Source of the DNA: Diplonema japonicum
Taxonomy: Eukaryota; Euglenozoa; Diplonemea; Diplonemida; Diplonemidae
DNA: 64,000 nt
Direction of reading: 5' to 3'
NCBI GenBank assembly: GCA_964019335.1
Contig: OZ025666.1
Location: forward strand, 126,501-190,500
Both the position numbers and the translations under genes were made by a program. Shown one piece after another: positions 40,005 through 50,985 of the stretch (positions are counted from its first letter, which is position 1; each line of letters starts with the position of its first letter). The notes beneath the pieces were generated by a model. That model worked only from the letters and a program-made list of their open reading frames with translations, did no database searches and was not told the origin of the DNA.

Positions 40005-42540
40005 CAGGTGGTCACAGCTAGTGGCAGCCCCAGCGACCCTCCATGGATCTGACCACCCGTTCCGACTCACCCAGATCACACTGTTAAAGTGTTGCTGTTC
40101 CCTTTTTTTTCTCTCAATTATTTAGAATGAACGAAAAATGATGAAAATATATTCTGTCAGTGCTGGCACCAGAGCAGAGCTGCGGAGGGGTAGCACCCTT
40201 TGTGACCATGAGCACATTTTAATATTCCGCTGCTGAAAAAAGAATTAAAAAAAGTGAAGATACTTTTTCAAGACACCACGGGGTGCAATTCTGCTGGGCC
40301 GAACGACCTCATGTTCCTCATCAGCGGGAAACACCCCGGAGATGGGAGGAGGGGTTGTGAAGAAGGCGAGAACAACGAGTGATGACCAACACGAGGCATT
40401 TGTCTGAACAATTTTTGCGACGATTATAAAAACGTATTCTACCTTAACTTATCGCTGACGTTGTGTTGCCGAAATGGGGTATTGCTTTTGGTGTTTGTTT
40501 TTTTGTTTTTGAAAGAGAGGCGAATGACGAGACACAAACCATGACTCCAGACAGGTTGCGATGTGACAATCTCAGCCTCATGCTTGAAACCGATCGAGTC
40601 AAACAAGTGCAGGATCAACCACCTGACTTTCCTTCCTTTCTGTTTCCTGTGTTGCTCATAAGACCAATATACCCCACAAAGGCTAGCTGATGACAAACCA
40701 TATTTCTATATTTCACCTCTGACGCTTTGAGGGGTCTGCCCGAAAGGGTGGGCTCAGTTTGAAAATACAAATTTTTCGTCTCACTGACAATGCCATTTCT
40801 ACTCTGGCCTCATGGCACCCCACTCTTCCCTGTGATGATAATGCACTCCGTTTATCTTTGTAGGTTGGGACAACTGAGCACCTTGTGTGTTGAAGATGCT
40901 GCATCAGGATTATTATCTAAACAACTGAGAAGGAGCAACAAGAGCGGAGGCCTTTTTGACCGACATGAACCTTGAAGGTGGTCACAGCTAGTGGCAGCCC
41001 CAGCGACCCTCCATGGATCTGACCACCCGTTCCGACTCACCCAGATCACACTGTCAAGGTGTTTTCTCTTTTTTTTTTTTTGTAGAACATCCCAGCTTTT
41101 TTTTTTTGGAGAAAATGATGAAAATATATTCTGTCAGTGCTGGCACCAGAGCAGAGCTGCGGAGGGGTAGCACCCTTTGTGACCATGAGCACATTTTAAT
41201 ATTCCGCTGCTGAAATAAAAAAGGAAAGAAATACGATTTAAGAAAAGAAGATGAGAAAAGTAGCCCAGGCAGTGATGAAAAGACAGGAGTGAGGAGCATG
41301 AGCGGGGAGGGAGGGGGCTGCGCAGAAGGAACCGTACACAGGAAGGGGTCCCTGTTTGGGGGCGGCCTTCCTCCGCAAGATCCTTTTGGGTAAAGTCCCT
41401 GAGAAAAGCGGCGGGCTGGGTTCGCGCTGCTTGCACCTCTCCGGGAGGCCATCCCTGCAAGAGGGTGCGGGTGTGGTTTCTGCACCTGCGCTGTGCGGGG
41501 TTCGCCCCTGCTGCAGCGGCACCTGGAAGGGCGGCAGCGTGGGGCCCGTCGTGAAGACAGTCATGCAGCCACTGGGACCCTTGTCCCGCAACCTCAAGAG
41601 GGCTTATCCTCCCTCCCCGTGCTCCCGCTCTTTGTCTGCTGAGCCTGCTACATCTTTTTTTTTTTGGTTTTTCCTGGCTTTAAAAAAAAAAATGATGAAA
41701 ATATATTCTGTCAGTGCTGGCACCAGAGCAGAGCTGCGGAGGGGTAGCACCCTTTGTGACCATGAGCACATTTTTAATATTCCGCTGCTGAAATAATAAA
41801 AAAGAAAATTGAGATATTTTTTCAAGACACCACGGGGTGCAATTCTGCTGGGCCGAACGACCTCATGTTCCTCATCAGCGGGAAACACCCCGGAGATGGG
41901 AGGAGGGGTTGTGAAGAAGGCGAGAACAACGAGTGATGACCAACACGAGGCATTTGTCTGAACACCTTTTTGCGACGATTATAAAAACGTATTCTACCTT
42001 AACTTATCGCTGACGTTGTGTTGCCGAAATGGGGTATTGCTTTTGGTGTTTGTTTTTTTGTTTTTGAAAGAGAGGCGAATGATGAGACACAAACCATGAC
42101 TCCAGACAGGTTGCGATGTGACAATCTCAGCCTCATGCTTGAAACCGATCGAGTCAAACAAGTGCAGGATCAACCACCTGACTTTCCTTCTATTTCCTGT
42201 GTTGCTCATTACTTTGCAAGGTGCTTAGCTCTTCCTGATCTTCTTCAGGATTATTTTTCGAAAAAGCTGTGTAGGGAAGGAATGCGGGCAAAAAAACAAG
42301 GTGGTCACAGCTAGTGGCAGCCCCAGCGCCACCCTCCATGGATCTGACCACCCGTTCCGACTCACCCAGATCAGATTGCGGAGTGTTCTATTTGCGTGTT
42401 TCGCTCAATTATTTGACGAACGGAAAATGATGAAAATATATTTCTGTCAGTGCTGGCACCAGAGCAGAGCTGCGGAGGGGTAGCACCCTTTGTGACCATG
42501 AGCACATTTTTTTAAATATCGCTGCTAGACAAATCTCACA
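40005..42540 (+). repeat. Repeat cluster 2: rearranged copies of the ~970-bp modular unit
   Basis: One complete unit A-B-C-D-E runs from 40005 to about 40973 (A 40005-40080, B about 40135-40240, C about 40262-40465, D about 40521-40640, E about 40687-40973). A second A (40975-41050) and B (about 41112-41218) follow, then an unrelated GC-rich insert, then B-C-D (about 41690-42195), and A (42298-42374, with a 2-bp insertion) and B (about 42425-42535). Sequence identity with cluster 1 is very high within modules, while the short A/T-rich joints differ. Confidence 0.9.
41221..41689 (+). other. GC-rich insert between two B modules
   Basis: About 470 bases, distinctly more GC-rich than the flanking repeats. 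An open frame of about 100 codons spans most of it (LLGKVPEKSGGLGSRCLHLSG...), but there is no recognisable domain and no obvious acceptor. The insert separates two copies of module B. It could be a fragment of a gene or element captured from elsewhere. Confidence 0.4.
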
Positions 42541-42542
42541 AA

Positions 42543-42850
42543 TGAACTAAACCAATGACCACTCCAGGGAGCGCAGGGGGCAGGAACATGACAGAGGAGC
42601 CCAAGACATTGAAAGACTGCCGAGTACGATGCTAGCATTCAAGCACCTTAGCTGATCAGTGATATCATCGGGTGCGCTACTGCTTTTGGTGACGAGACAT
42701 TCGCCCACAGTGTCGGCTAGAGCAATGCAAGTAGTGTTCAGCACATAAGAGTTTAAGATATGATCACATTGCTGCACCCATAGCAGCACAGTGTATCTTG
42801 AAATACCTTTGCAAACCATGCGGTAGGTGTTTTCGCACCTCATGTACAGA
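42543..42850 (+). pseudogene. Collapsed duplicate of the 44.64-48.2 kb three-gene block
   Basis: Short pieces in the same order as downstream genes. GGGGGCAGGAACATGACAGAGGAG and the following 40 bp match the dynamitin-like gene start at about 44643-44700. ATTCAAGCACCTTAGCTGATC and neighbours match PF16 at about 47135-47190. GTGTCGGCTAGAGCAATGCAAG matches PF16 at about 47298-47320. GTGTATCTTGAAATACCTTTG matches PF16 at about 47939-47959. CGGTAGGTGTTT...CATGTACAGATATTTTTG matches 48174-48211. About 3.6 kb has shrunk to 300 bp by internal deletions; the SMYD gene is gone completely. Nothing functional remains coding. Confidence 0.85.
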
Positions 42851-42918
42851 TATTTTTGTTTTTTATAGTATTACTTCCCTCCGTTACTTTGTTATACATC
42901 ACCACAGGCCAAGGCAGG

Positions 42919-43728
42919 ATGTATAAGACCCAGCCAGTCAGCGCTGGTGGGTTCCTCCTGGCAGGGCATTCCCCTACCCAGATGGGTAGGGGTGTACACG
43001 GTTCGCCTTCCAAGGTATTGAGCCAAAGAGTTAGTTTGCAAGTGTCGTACTTGACAAGCGGTCAGTACACGACAGCGGGGGCAGCGGTTCACTTCTTCCA
43101 GGTAGCTGAGGAAGGGAACAGTGAGAAGAAGCGGTTGATCGTGTTGGTGGACAAGGCCACCTTTTCGGCCGACCTCGAGACCGCGATGAACAGGTGCGTC
43201 CTGATATCCAACATCAACGAGATATGGGTGAACAGGGAGCACATCCGTCCCCTTTTGGGCCCTATGACTGTTTTCGACACCTTTATACAAGATCTCTCCA
43301 TCGTTGACTTCATCCGTGTTATCCCATGTACCTTCCACCCTAGCGACCCTGCTAACCTTGTCTGCATGTACGAGTTAGAGGAGGGACAGCTCATATCGCG
43401 TAAGGCGAACTGTCGACCAGCGGCTCTCATGAAGGATGAAGGGATATTCACGAAGTCTGAGCATGATGATGGCCAGAACAGCCAGTTGGAAATCAAACGG
43501 CTTCAAGATATGCTGCAAAGGCAAACTCTTGAGCTTTTTGATGCAAGAACGCAGATCGAGCAACTACGTCACAGTTTGTCTCTAGCGGAGACAAGGAGTG
43601 CATATGCATACGGGGTGATGGAGACACACGGGGGGAACGCGTTCTACCTTAAATTATCGGTGATGCTGTGTTGTTGGGTTGGGTTAGGTTGTGTGTTACA
43701 CTCCTCTTTTTGGGCCTCTTCCCTGTGA
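42919..43728 (+). CDS. Truncated paralogue of the PH-like/coiled-coil gene at 48265
   Basis: 269 aa, collinear with residues 1 to about 250 of the protein at 48265-49383 and about 90 percent identical by eye. The differences include in-frame indels (an extra Leu in GGFLLAG, loss of four residues around EKKRLIV, loss of the LRRVRE segment), and the frame stays open throughout. The acceptor ACCACAG (ending at 42907) and the 12-nt leader are kept. From GGN at about residue 240 the sequence switches to repeat-derived DNA, giving a new hydrophobic tail (LKLSVMLCCWVGLGCVLHSSF) instead of the Pro-rich and basic C-terminus. It may be expressed or may be a young pseudogene. Confidence 0.65.
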   Translation: MYKTQPVSAGGFLLAGHSPTQMGRGVHGSPSKVLSQRVSLQVSYLTSGQYTTAGAAVHFFQVAEEGNSEKKRLIVLVDKATFSADLETAMNRCVLISNINEIWVNREHIRPLLGPMTVFDTFIQDLSIVDFIRVIPCTFHPSDPANLVCMYELEEGQLISRKANCRPAALMKDEGIFTKSEHDDGQNSQLEIKRLQDMLQRQTLELFDARTQIEQLRHSLSLAETRSAYAYGVMETHGGNAFYLKLSVMLCCWVGLGCVLHSSFWASSL

Positions 43729-44575
43729 TGGTGTGTGTTGAGGACACTGCATCATGATTATTATCCAGAAAAAAGAAGAAGAAAAAAAGAGAAGAGAGAA
43801 CAAACAAGCGTCCGACATAAACCTTTAAAGGTGGTCACAGCTAGTGGCAGCCCCAGCGACCCTCCATGGATCTGACCACCCGTTCCGACTCACCCAGATC
43901 ACACTGTCAGAGAGAAGAAAATATTAAAGACCCGGATCATTCCGGCTAGTTTTGGGTAACGGGGCTAACCGAGAAGAATGATGAGACACAAACCATGACT
44001 CCAGACAGGTTGCGATGTGACAATCTCAGCCTCATGCTTGAAACCGATCGAGTCAAACAAGTGCAGGATCAACCACCTGACTTTCCTTCCTTTCTGTTTC
44101 CTGTGTTGCTCATAAGATCAATACCTAGTGAGGTGCGTTGTGCATCAGGATCATGTTTCTGAAAATGCTATTTAGAGAGAAAAAAAAGAGAAAAACAAAA
44201 AGAACGTGGCCACCCTGTGATGATAATGCACTCCGTTTATCTTTGTAGGTTGGGACAACTGAGCACCTTGTGTGTTGAAGATGCTGCATCAGGATTATTA
44301 TCTAAAATCTGAAAAGGAAGGAAAGACCAATCGTGTGACGGAATTAAAAAAAAAAACAAGGTGGTCACAGCTAGTGGCAGCCCCAGCGACCCTCCATGGA
44401 TCTGACCACCCGTTCCGACTCACCCAGAATGTTCTATTTATGTGTTTTACTCGAACGAAAAAAGAAATGATGAAAATATATTCTGTCAGTGCTGGCACCA
44501 GAGCAGAGCTGCGGAGGGGTAGCACCCTTTGTGACCATGAGCACATTTTAAATTATCGCTGCTGAAATTAAAAAA
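43640..44575 (+). repeat. Repeat cluster 3: partial and shuffled modules
   Basis: It starts with a degenerate end of module C (GTTCTACCTTAAATTATCGG, about 43640-43675), then A (43828-43903), D (about 43978-44110), the 3' part of E (about 44215-44310), A (44358-44428, truncated at its 3' end) and B (about 44465-44570). The order departs from the complete units and joints are A-rich. It lies between the truncated paralogue and the dynamitin-like gene. Confidence 0.85.
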
Positions 44576-44655
44576 AAAAGGAGTGAAAAAAAAAAAAAAA
44601 AAAAAAAATGGTTTTCTCATAATAAACTAAACAAGTCATCCCAGGGGGCAGGAAC

Positions 44656-45549
44656 ATGACAGAGGAGGCTAAGACACTGAAGGATCTGCCGGGGTACGAT
44701 GCCTGTGGGCAGCATGTGTTCGAGTTTGAAGGTGAACCGTGGGTGGAGCCCGAGAAGGAAAAGGAAGTACATGTCGAGGAAGTAATAACAGAAGAGAGCT
44801 TGAAGCCAGAGGAGGCCAGCGCAGTATTCGAAGGCATGAAAGGTGTTGAGGAAAGGTGTGGTGTAGGGATGCTTAAAGAGCTGCTGGGACCTGACGAGAT
44901 GTCACTGGAAGAGATGCAGCACGAGATCACGGTGTTGCAAAACGAAGTGCTGTCGATGCTCGAGAAGGAGCAGCCTGTTGTGCAAGAGACGGTGGCTGAC
45001 AACAAGATGCTGCAGCAGAAAATCTCGGAGTTGAAAGCAACGGTTGGAAGCGAGGGCAAACCTTCTCAGACCCTCGTGAACATTGTGTCTAAGCTGGAGC
45101 AAAGAACAGCACTGCTACAAGAGCCAACGTTGAGGATGACGCTGGAGAGGGTGAGGAAGGCGACGGCTGCCATGGACGAAGTGATCAAGTTGGGCAAGAC
45201 TACCGACTTGCAGGCCTCTGTAGGCAACGGTGAGGAACTGAACAAGCTGCTTGAGGAGCTTCGTTCCAGAGACTCCGCTAGCGATCCCTTGCAGAACATT
45301 ATAGAACGTCTCGCAACGCTGCGCCCCATCCATGACGCCTGCGATGCGACCACCTCCCTCGTCCGCGAGGCGACTGCCCTGCAAGACGCTACCGATACAT
45401 CTCTCCAACAGTCCTTAGGGACGCTGCTGGCCCTCGAGGAGGACCTCCCCAAGCTCTCTAATCAGATATCTGCCAACACCCTTGCTATCCAAGCAAGAGC
45501 CGATCGATTGTCCAAGAACCTCAAACTCCTTGAAGACAGCAAGAAATAG
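44656..45549 (+). CDS. Dynamitin (dynactin p50)-like coiled-coil protein
   Basis: 297 aa. The N-terminal LKDLPGYDACGQHVFEF resembles the 'DLPGI...DVYET' start of dynamitin, and the remainder is mostly coiled coil with three segments (about 90-130, 145-215, 225-295), ending SKNLKLLEDSKK much as dynamitin ends in 'RMKKLGK'. The region LQNIIERLATLRPIHD fits the family's 'LVQRLVTIKQLHE'. Dynamitin links the dynactin shoulder to its arm in dynein-dependent transport. The match is by short conserved stretches and layout rather than strong identity, so another coiled-coil family remains possible. A remnant of this gene start occurs at 42.58 kb. Confidence 0.6.
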   Translation: MTEEAKTLKDLPGYDACGQHVFEFEGEPWVEPEKEKEVHVEEVITEESLKPEEASAVFEGMKGVEERCGVGMLKELLGPDEMSLEEMQHEITVLQNEVLSMLEKEQPVVQETVADNKMLQQKISELKATVGSEGKPSQTLVNIVSKLEQRTALLQEPTLRMTLERVRKATAAMDEVIKLGKTTDLQASVGNGEELNKLLEELRSRDSASDPLQNIIERLATLRPIHDACDATTSLVREATALQDATDTSLQQSLGTLLALEEDLPKLSNQISANTLAIQARADRLSKNLKLLEDSKK

Positions 45550-45608
45550 CTGGTTAGTGTGCCTTCCTTTACCTTTTAGTCCCAACATGATGTCTCACAA
45601 CAGGAGCC

Positions 45609-46607
45609 ATGGGGTACAACTACGAGGATGCCATTGCACGGGACACTTCGGTCGAAGTGCAGGAGGGTGAGTGGGGCAAAGGTGTGCATGCGAAGAAAGA
45701 GGGGATAGAAAAGGGCGATGTGTTGTGGAAGGAAGCCCCCATGTTTGTTGGGAAGTGTAAGACCCTTGGGGAGACGTGCGGGTTCTGCTTCAAGCTAACA
45801 GGGAAGTACGAAGGAAAGACCCCTCTCCCTGCCCTGCCACCAGGATGCACCAAGGAGGCATTCGGCACGTCCAGTGAACTAGGGACACCAGTTCAGTGTG
45901 AGCATGGGTGCGAGTGGTACTGCAGCGAGGTATGCAGGCAGGCTGCTTGGTCAAGATATCACAAGGTGGTTTGTGGGGAGAAGTACAAGGATCTTTTGCA
46001 GCATTTAACCGAGAAGGAGAAAGTTGGGAACCAGCGGGTAGTGTCCTTGAAGATGCTATGTGCGTCGAAAGTGTGCAGCGAGGAGGTTGTGAGGGCACAC
46101 CTGGACAGGCTAGTGGAGCTTCCTGAGGGTTCTGATGACAGTGTACGAACGGAGTATGATGAAGATATTTTCGCACGATTCACAGCGTGCACGGAGGGCA
46201 ACTGGGAGGCTGAGCAGTACTTTAAAATGCTGAGCAAGATGAAGGCCAACGCTGTGGAGCTTGACTTGGGCTTGAGGCTGGACGAAGAAGACAAACTAGA
46301 GCCCGACACAGCTCCCGGAGCACGACGTGCCACTGGCATCTTCGCTCTGCAGGCCTTCGTGAACCACTCCTGCAGCCCCAACGGGCATCGCGTCTTCCAC
46401 AACGGCACCCTCCACTTCGTGGCGGTGAAGGATATTGCTCATTCCGCGCAGGTCGTGATGGCTTACGTGAACCCCTCCAACACTATAAAGGAACGCCAAG
46501 CCAAGCTCAGATCCCACTGGCACATCGCATGCACTTGCGAACGCTGTACAGCTGACACTTTAAAACTGATCCTCTTCAGGCAGCTACTCGGTAACCTGAA
46601 AAAGTAG
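45609..46607 (+). CDS. SET/MYND-domain methyltransferase (SMYD-like)
   Basis: 332 aa. An N-terminal SET strand (DTSVEVQEGEWGKGVHAKK, EKGDVLWKEAP) is split by a MYND-type zinc module: CGFC...CEHGCEWYCSEVC and HKVVC. The SET core follows with NHSCSPN at residues 252-258 (AdoMet pocket and pseudoknot), and VVMAYVNPSNTIKERQAKLRSHWHIACTCERC provides the post-SET cysteines. The order SET-N, MYND, SET-C, post-SET defines the SMYD family of protein lysine methyltransferases. The C-terminal TPR extension of SMYD1-3 is absent, as in shorter relatives. It starts 60 nt after the upstream stop. Confidence 0.9.
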   Translation: MGYNYEDAIARDTSVEVQEGEWGKGVHAKKEGIEKGDVLWKEAPMFVGKCKTLGETCGFCFKLTGKYEGKTPLPALPPGCTKEAFGTSSELGTPVQCEHGCEWYCSEVCRQAAWSRYHKVVCGEKYKDLLQHLTEKEKVGNQRVVSLKMLCASKVCSEEVVRAHLDRLVELPEGSDDSVRTEYDEDIFARFTACTEGNWEAEQYFKMLSKMKANAVELDLGLRLDEEDKLEPDTAPGARRATGIFALQAFVNHSCSPNGHRVFHNGTLHFVAVKDIAHSAQVVMAYVNPSNTIKERQAKLRSHWHIACTCERCTADTLKLILFRQLLGNLKK

Positions 46608-46664
46608 TCATAGATAGATACAAATAGTTATTTAATACCACACTCCTTACCAAGCACCGCAGAA

Positions 46665-48179
46665 ATGACGCAAACAGATGCACAGATTGATGAGCTGTTC
46701 GAGGAGTTCGAGGTAGGCAAGGCGCAGTTCGTGCAGAGTGTGTCGGAGCTTGCGGCAAAACCGCAGCACGTGATGACCCTGCGAAGCAAGGGTGTAGTGC
46801 TTGCCTTAAGACCTTTGCTGGGCGATGCAAACGAGGCTATCCAACAGTCGGCGGCTTTGGCACTGGGACGCCTTGTGTCTGCAGATGTTGAGATGGCACA
46901 AGAGGCTGTTGATGCGGATGCTTTAAAGCTCGTGACAGTGGCCCTGGAGGACAAGGGGAGCTACTTTAAGAAGTCGGCAGCCTACATAATCCGCGCTATC
47001 GCAAAGCACTCCGAACGTCTCGCCCAGTCTTGCTGCGATGCAGGTGCCGTGCCCTCACTCGTCCACTGCCTCACTGACCCCGACATCGCCGTACGCGAAG
47101 GGTCTTCATGGGCTTTGGACTCCATTGCTAAACATTCAAGCAGCTTAGCTGATCAATTGATATCATCAGGTGCGCTGCCGCTTTTGGTGAAGTGTCTTGA
47201 CGAGACGGAGCCTGCTTTGACACGCGTCACCCTCAACACCTTGATCAGCGTAGGAAGACACTCCCCCACACACGCAGGGTGCCTCACCAAGGAAGGTGTG
47301 TCGGCTAGAGCAATGCAAGTTGTGTTCAGCACATTGGAGTCTAAGATCTCGCGCCTAGGGTTGCGGCTGCTGTCCACACTAGCAATGCACGGCACTGAAT
47401 ATGCAGAGATGGTTGTGGTCGGCGAGCTATTCCCCAGGGTGTACAACCTACTGCACGACGCCGATGAGCAGGTGAGGTACGAAACGGCACTACTGGTGCG
47501 CGAGGTAGCGAAGCACACGGCAGAATTGGCCTCCTTGGTGGTGCACACTGGTGGGCTTGGTGCGCTGGTCGCATACGGCAACGGGCAACCTGTAGTCGAG
47601 GCCCTGGGCTACATTAGCAGCCATGCTGACGGACTGGCGTGGTGCGTACTGGAGGCAGGCGGAAGTGGCATGGTGGTACGGGCTGTGTCCGACCTTAGCA
47701 AAGACGATGAGACGCGAACTGCTGCCGCATGGTGTCTACATAAAATAGGGAAACACGGCCCTGAGCATGCACGTGTCCTAACGAACCAGGGTGCCCTTCC
47801 TGCTCTGATGGACGCGTTCCTTGACGACGAAGCGCCTGACGACTTGAAGGTGAATGCAAAACTCGCCCTGAAAGCCATCATAGCTGTCTCGTATGATACA
47901 CGTTCGCTGGAGACATTGCTGCACCCCAAAGCACCGCAGTGTATCTTGAAATACCTTTGTAAGCAGTACGCAGCTATCCTTCCGGAGGACATCGCGGCAA
48001 GAAAGGAGTTTGTAGCAAACAGAGGCCTCAGTACTCTGCAGCGCATTGATGCCCCACCAGGATCAGAGCTGAGCGACGCCATCAGGCGGATCAACCAGTG
48101 CTTCCCGTCGGAGGTGGTCTCCTACTTCGACCCCAGCAGCACGGTTTTCGATACCATCGACTCGTACGTCATACGGTAG
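46665..48179 (+). CDS. SPAG6: PF16/SPAG6 orthologue, axonemal central-pair armadillo protein
   Basis: 504 aa, the usual length of the family. About ten armadillo repeats follow one another, with family-specific stretches: SELAAKPQHVMTLRSKGVV, QSAALALGRL, AKHSERLAQ, SSWALDSIAKH, VREVAKHTAELASLVV, LGYISSHADGLAW and AAWCLHKIGKHGPEHA. The C-terminus closes with INQCFPSEVVSYF, matching the conserved INSCYPEEIV end. In Chlamydomonas PF16 is a C1 microtubule protein needed for flagellar motility. It starts 57 nt after the SMYD stop, with an acceptor-like AG in between. Several fragments of this gene survive in the collapsed duplicate at 42.6 kb. Confidence 0.95.
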   Translation: MTQTDAQIDELFEEFEVGKAQFVQSVSELAAKPQHVMTLRSKGVVLALRPLLGDANEAIQQSAALALGRLVSADVEMAQEAVDADALKLVTVALEDKGSYFKKSAAYIIRAIAKHSERLAQSCCDAGAVPSLVHCLTDPDIAVREGSSWALDSIAKHSSSLADQLISSGALPLLVKCLDETEPALTRVTLNTLISVGRHSPTHAGCLTKEGVSARAMQVVFSTLESKISRLGLRLLSTLAMHGTEYAEMVVVGELFPRVYNLLHDADEQVRYETALLVREVAKHTAELASLVVHTGGLGALVAYGNGQPVVEALGYISSHADGLAWCVLEAGGSGMVVRAVSDLSKDDETRTAAAWCLHKIGKHGPEHARVLTNQGALPALMDAFLDDEAPDDLKVNAKLALKAIIAVSYDTRSLETLLHPKAPQCILKYLCKQYAAILPEDIAARKEFVANRGLSTLQRIDAPPGSELSDAIRRINQCFPSEVVSYFDPSSTVFDTIDSYVIR

Positions 48180-48250
48180 GTGTTTACACACCTCATGTAC
48201 AGATATTTTTGTTTTTATGTTTCCCTCCGTTACTTTGTTACACAACACCA

Positions 48251-48253
48251 CAG
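48251..48253 (+). promoter_or_regulatory. Trans-splice acceptor conserved between paralogues
   Basis: AACACCACAG ends at 48253, followed by the 11-nt leader GCCAAGGCAGG and the ATG at 48265. The duplicated locus keeps ATCACCACAG (ending 42907) and the same leader. The shared element supports the start choice for both genes. Confidence 0.6.
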
Positions 48254-48264
48254 GCCAAGGCAGG

Positions 48265-49383
48265 ATGCATAAGACCCAGCCAATCAGCGCTGGTGGGTTC
48301 CTGGCAGGGAATTCCCCTACCCGGACAGGGCTGGGTGCAGGTGTACCTGGATCGCCTTCCAAGGTATTGAGCCAACGGCTTAGTTTGCAAGTGTCGTACT
48401 TGACAAGCGGTCAGTACACGACAGCGGGGGCAGCGGTTCACTTCTTCCAGGTAGCTGAGAAAGGGAACAGTGCGAAGAAGCAGAAGCGGTTGATCGTGTT
48501 GGTGGACAAGGCCACCTTTTCGGCCGACCTCGAGACCGCGATGAACAGGTGCATCTTGATATCTAACATTGATGAGATATGGGTGTACAAGGAGCACATC
48601 CGTCCCCTCTTGGGCCCTATGACTGTTTTCGACACCTTTATACAAAAGCTCTCCATCGTTGACTTCATCCGTGTTATCCCATGTACCTTCCACCCTCGCG
48701 ACCCTGCTAACCTTGTCTGCATGTACGAGTTAGAGGAGGGACAGCCCATATCGCGTAAGGTGAACTGTCGACCAGCGGCTCTCGACAGGGATGAAGGAAT
48801 ATTCACGAAGGCTGAGCATGAGGATGGGTTGCGGCGAGTACGGGAGAACAGCCAGTTGGAAATTACACGACTTCAAGACATGCTGCAGAGGCAAAAAGAC
48901 TCACAGATCCTTGAGCTTCTCGATGCAAAAACGCAGATCGAGCAACTTCGTCACAGTTTGTCTCTAGCGGAGACAAGGAACGCAGATGCACACGGGATGA
49001 TGGAGACGTACGGGGGGAATCCACTATTTCTTCCACACGAACGGGGGAGCGTCTCGCCCCCTCCCCTGCCCTCCGACCCGCCTCCTATCCCCCGCAAGCC
49101 TCTGCCTGCTTCCCCTGCAACGATCAATATCTATGCCGGGCCCAGAACCGACTATCCCCACCCCCAGAACCGCGCTGCCGATCTCGTCAACCGTCTCACC
49201 TCCGAACTCGACGCCAGCGCACGCTATCTTGACGGCCTCTCCAAGCCACGCCACCGACGGACCCCAACGAGACGTACTACTCCCAACAAGTCCTCTTCTC
49301 GCCCCAGGAAACCCGTGTCCACACCCCCCCGATTCCCCTCTCGGCTTTCGCCGCCTTCCAACAAGAAGTCTGGTTGGAGGTAG
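48265..49383 (+). CDS. PH-like-fold and coiled-coil protein with Pro-rich tail
   Basis: 372 aa from the ATG at 48265. Residues about 40-165 alternate beta-type segments (LSLQVSYLTSG, AAVHFFQVAE, RLIVLVDKATF, RCILISNIDEIWVY, FIRVIPCTFHP, NLVCMYELEEG), a pattern compatible with a PH-like domain; this fold call is by eye only. A coiled coil follows (about 215-260, LQDMLQRQKDSQILELLDAK), then a Pro-rich segment (PPPLPSDPPPIPRKPLP) and a strongly basic C-terminus. A truncated paralogue lies at 42919. Function is unknown; a cytoskeletal or membrane-contact scaffold is possible. Confidence 0.72.
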   Translation: MHKTQPISAGGFLAGNSPTRTGLGAGVPGSPSKVLSQRLSLQVSYLTSGQYTTAGAAVHFFQVAEKGNSAKKQKRLIVLVDKATFSADLETAMNRCILISNIDEIWVYKEHIRPLLGPMTVFDTFIQKLSIVDFIRVIPCTFHPRDPANLVCMYELEEGQPISRKVNCRPAALDRDEGIFTKAEHEDGLRRVRENSQLEITRLQDMLQRQKDSQILELLDAKTQIEQLRHSLSLAETRNADAHGMMETYGGNPLFLPHERGSVSPPPLPSDPPPIPRKPLPASPATINIYAGPRTDYPHPQNRAADLVNRLTSELDASARYLDGLSKPRHRRTPTRRTTPNKSSSRPRKPVSTPPRFPSRLSPPSNKKSGWR

Positions 49384-49504
49384 TTCCCTCTACCTCGTGC
49401 ACCGTACCTAGAGAGTATAGATATTGTAGATTAGTTTAGAGGATTATTTTGTTGCATACCATTGTCTTTTAATCGACATACCAAACAGACATTTTAATCA
49501 CTAA

Positions 49505-50851
<1,347 letters not shown>

Positions 50852-50985
50852 ACCCAACCGTATCTCTCTTTTTTTTTATTGAGGACTAGCAATAGCCACA
50901 TTTCCCCTTCTTTTTTGATATTTTTCTTTTTCTTTTTTTGTAACCCCCTCCCCATTCACCTGTGTTCCCCAAAATGAGTCGGTAC

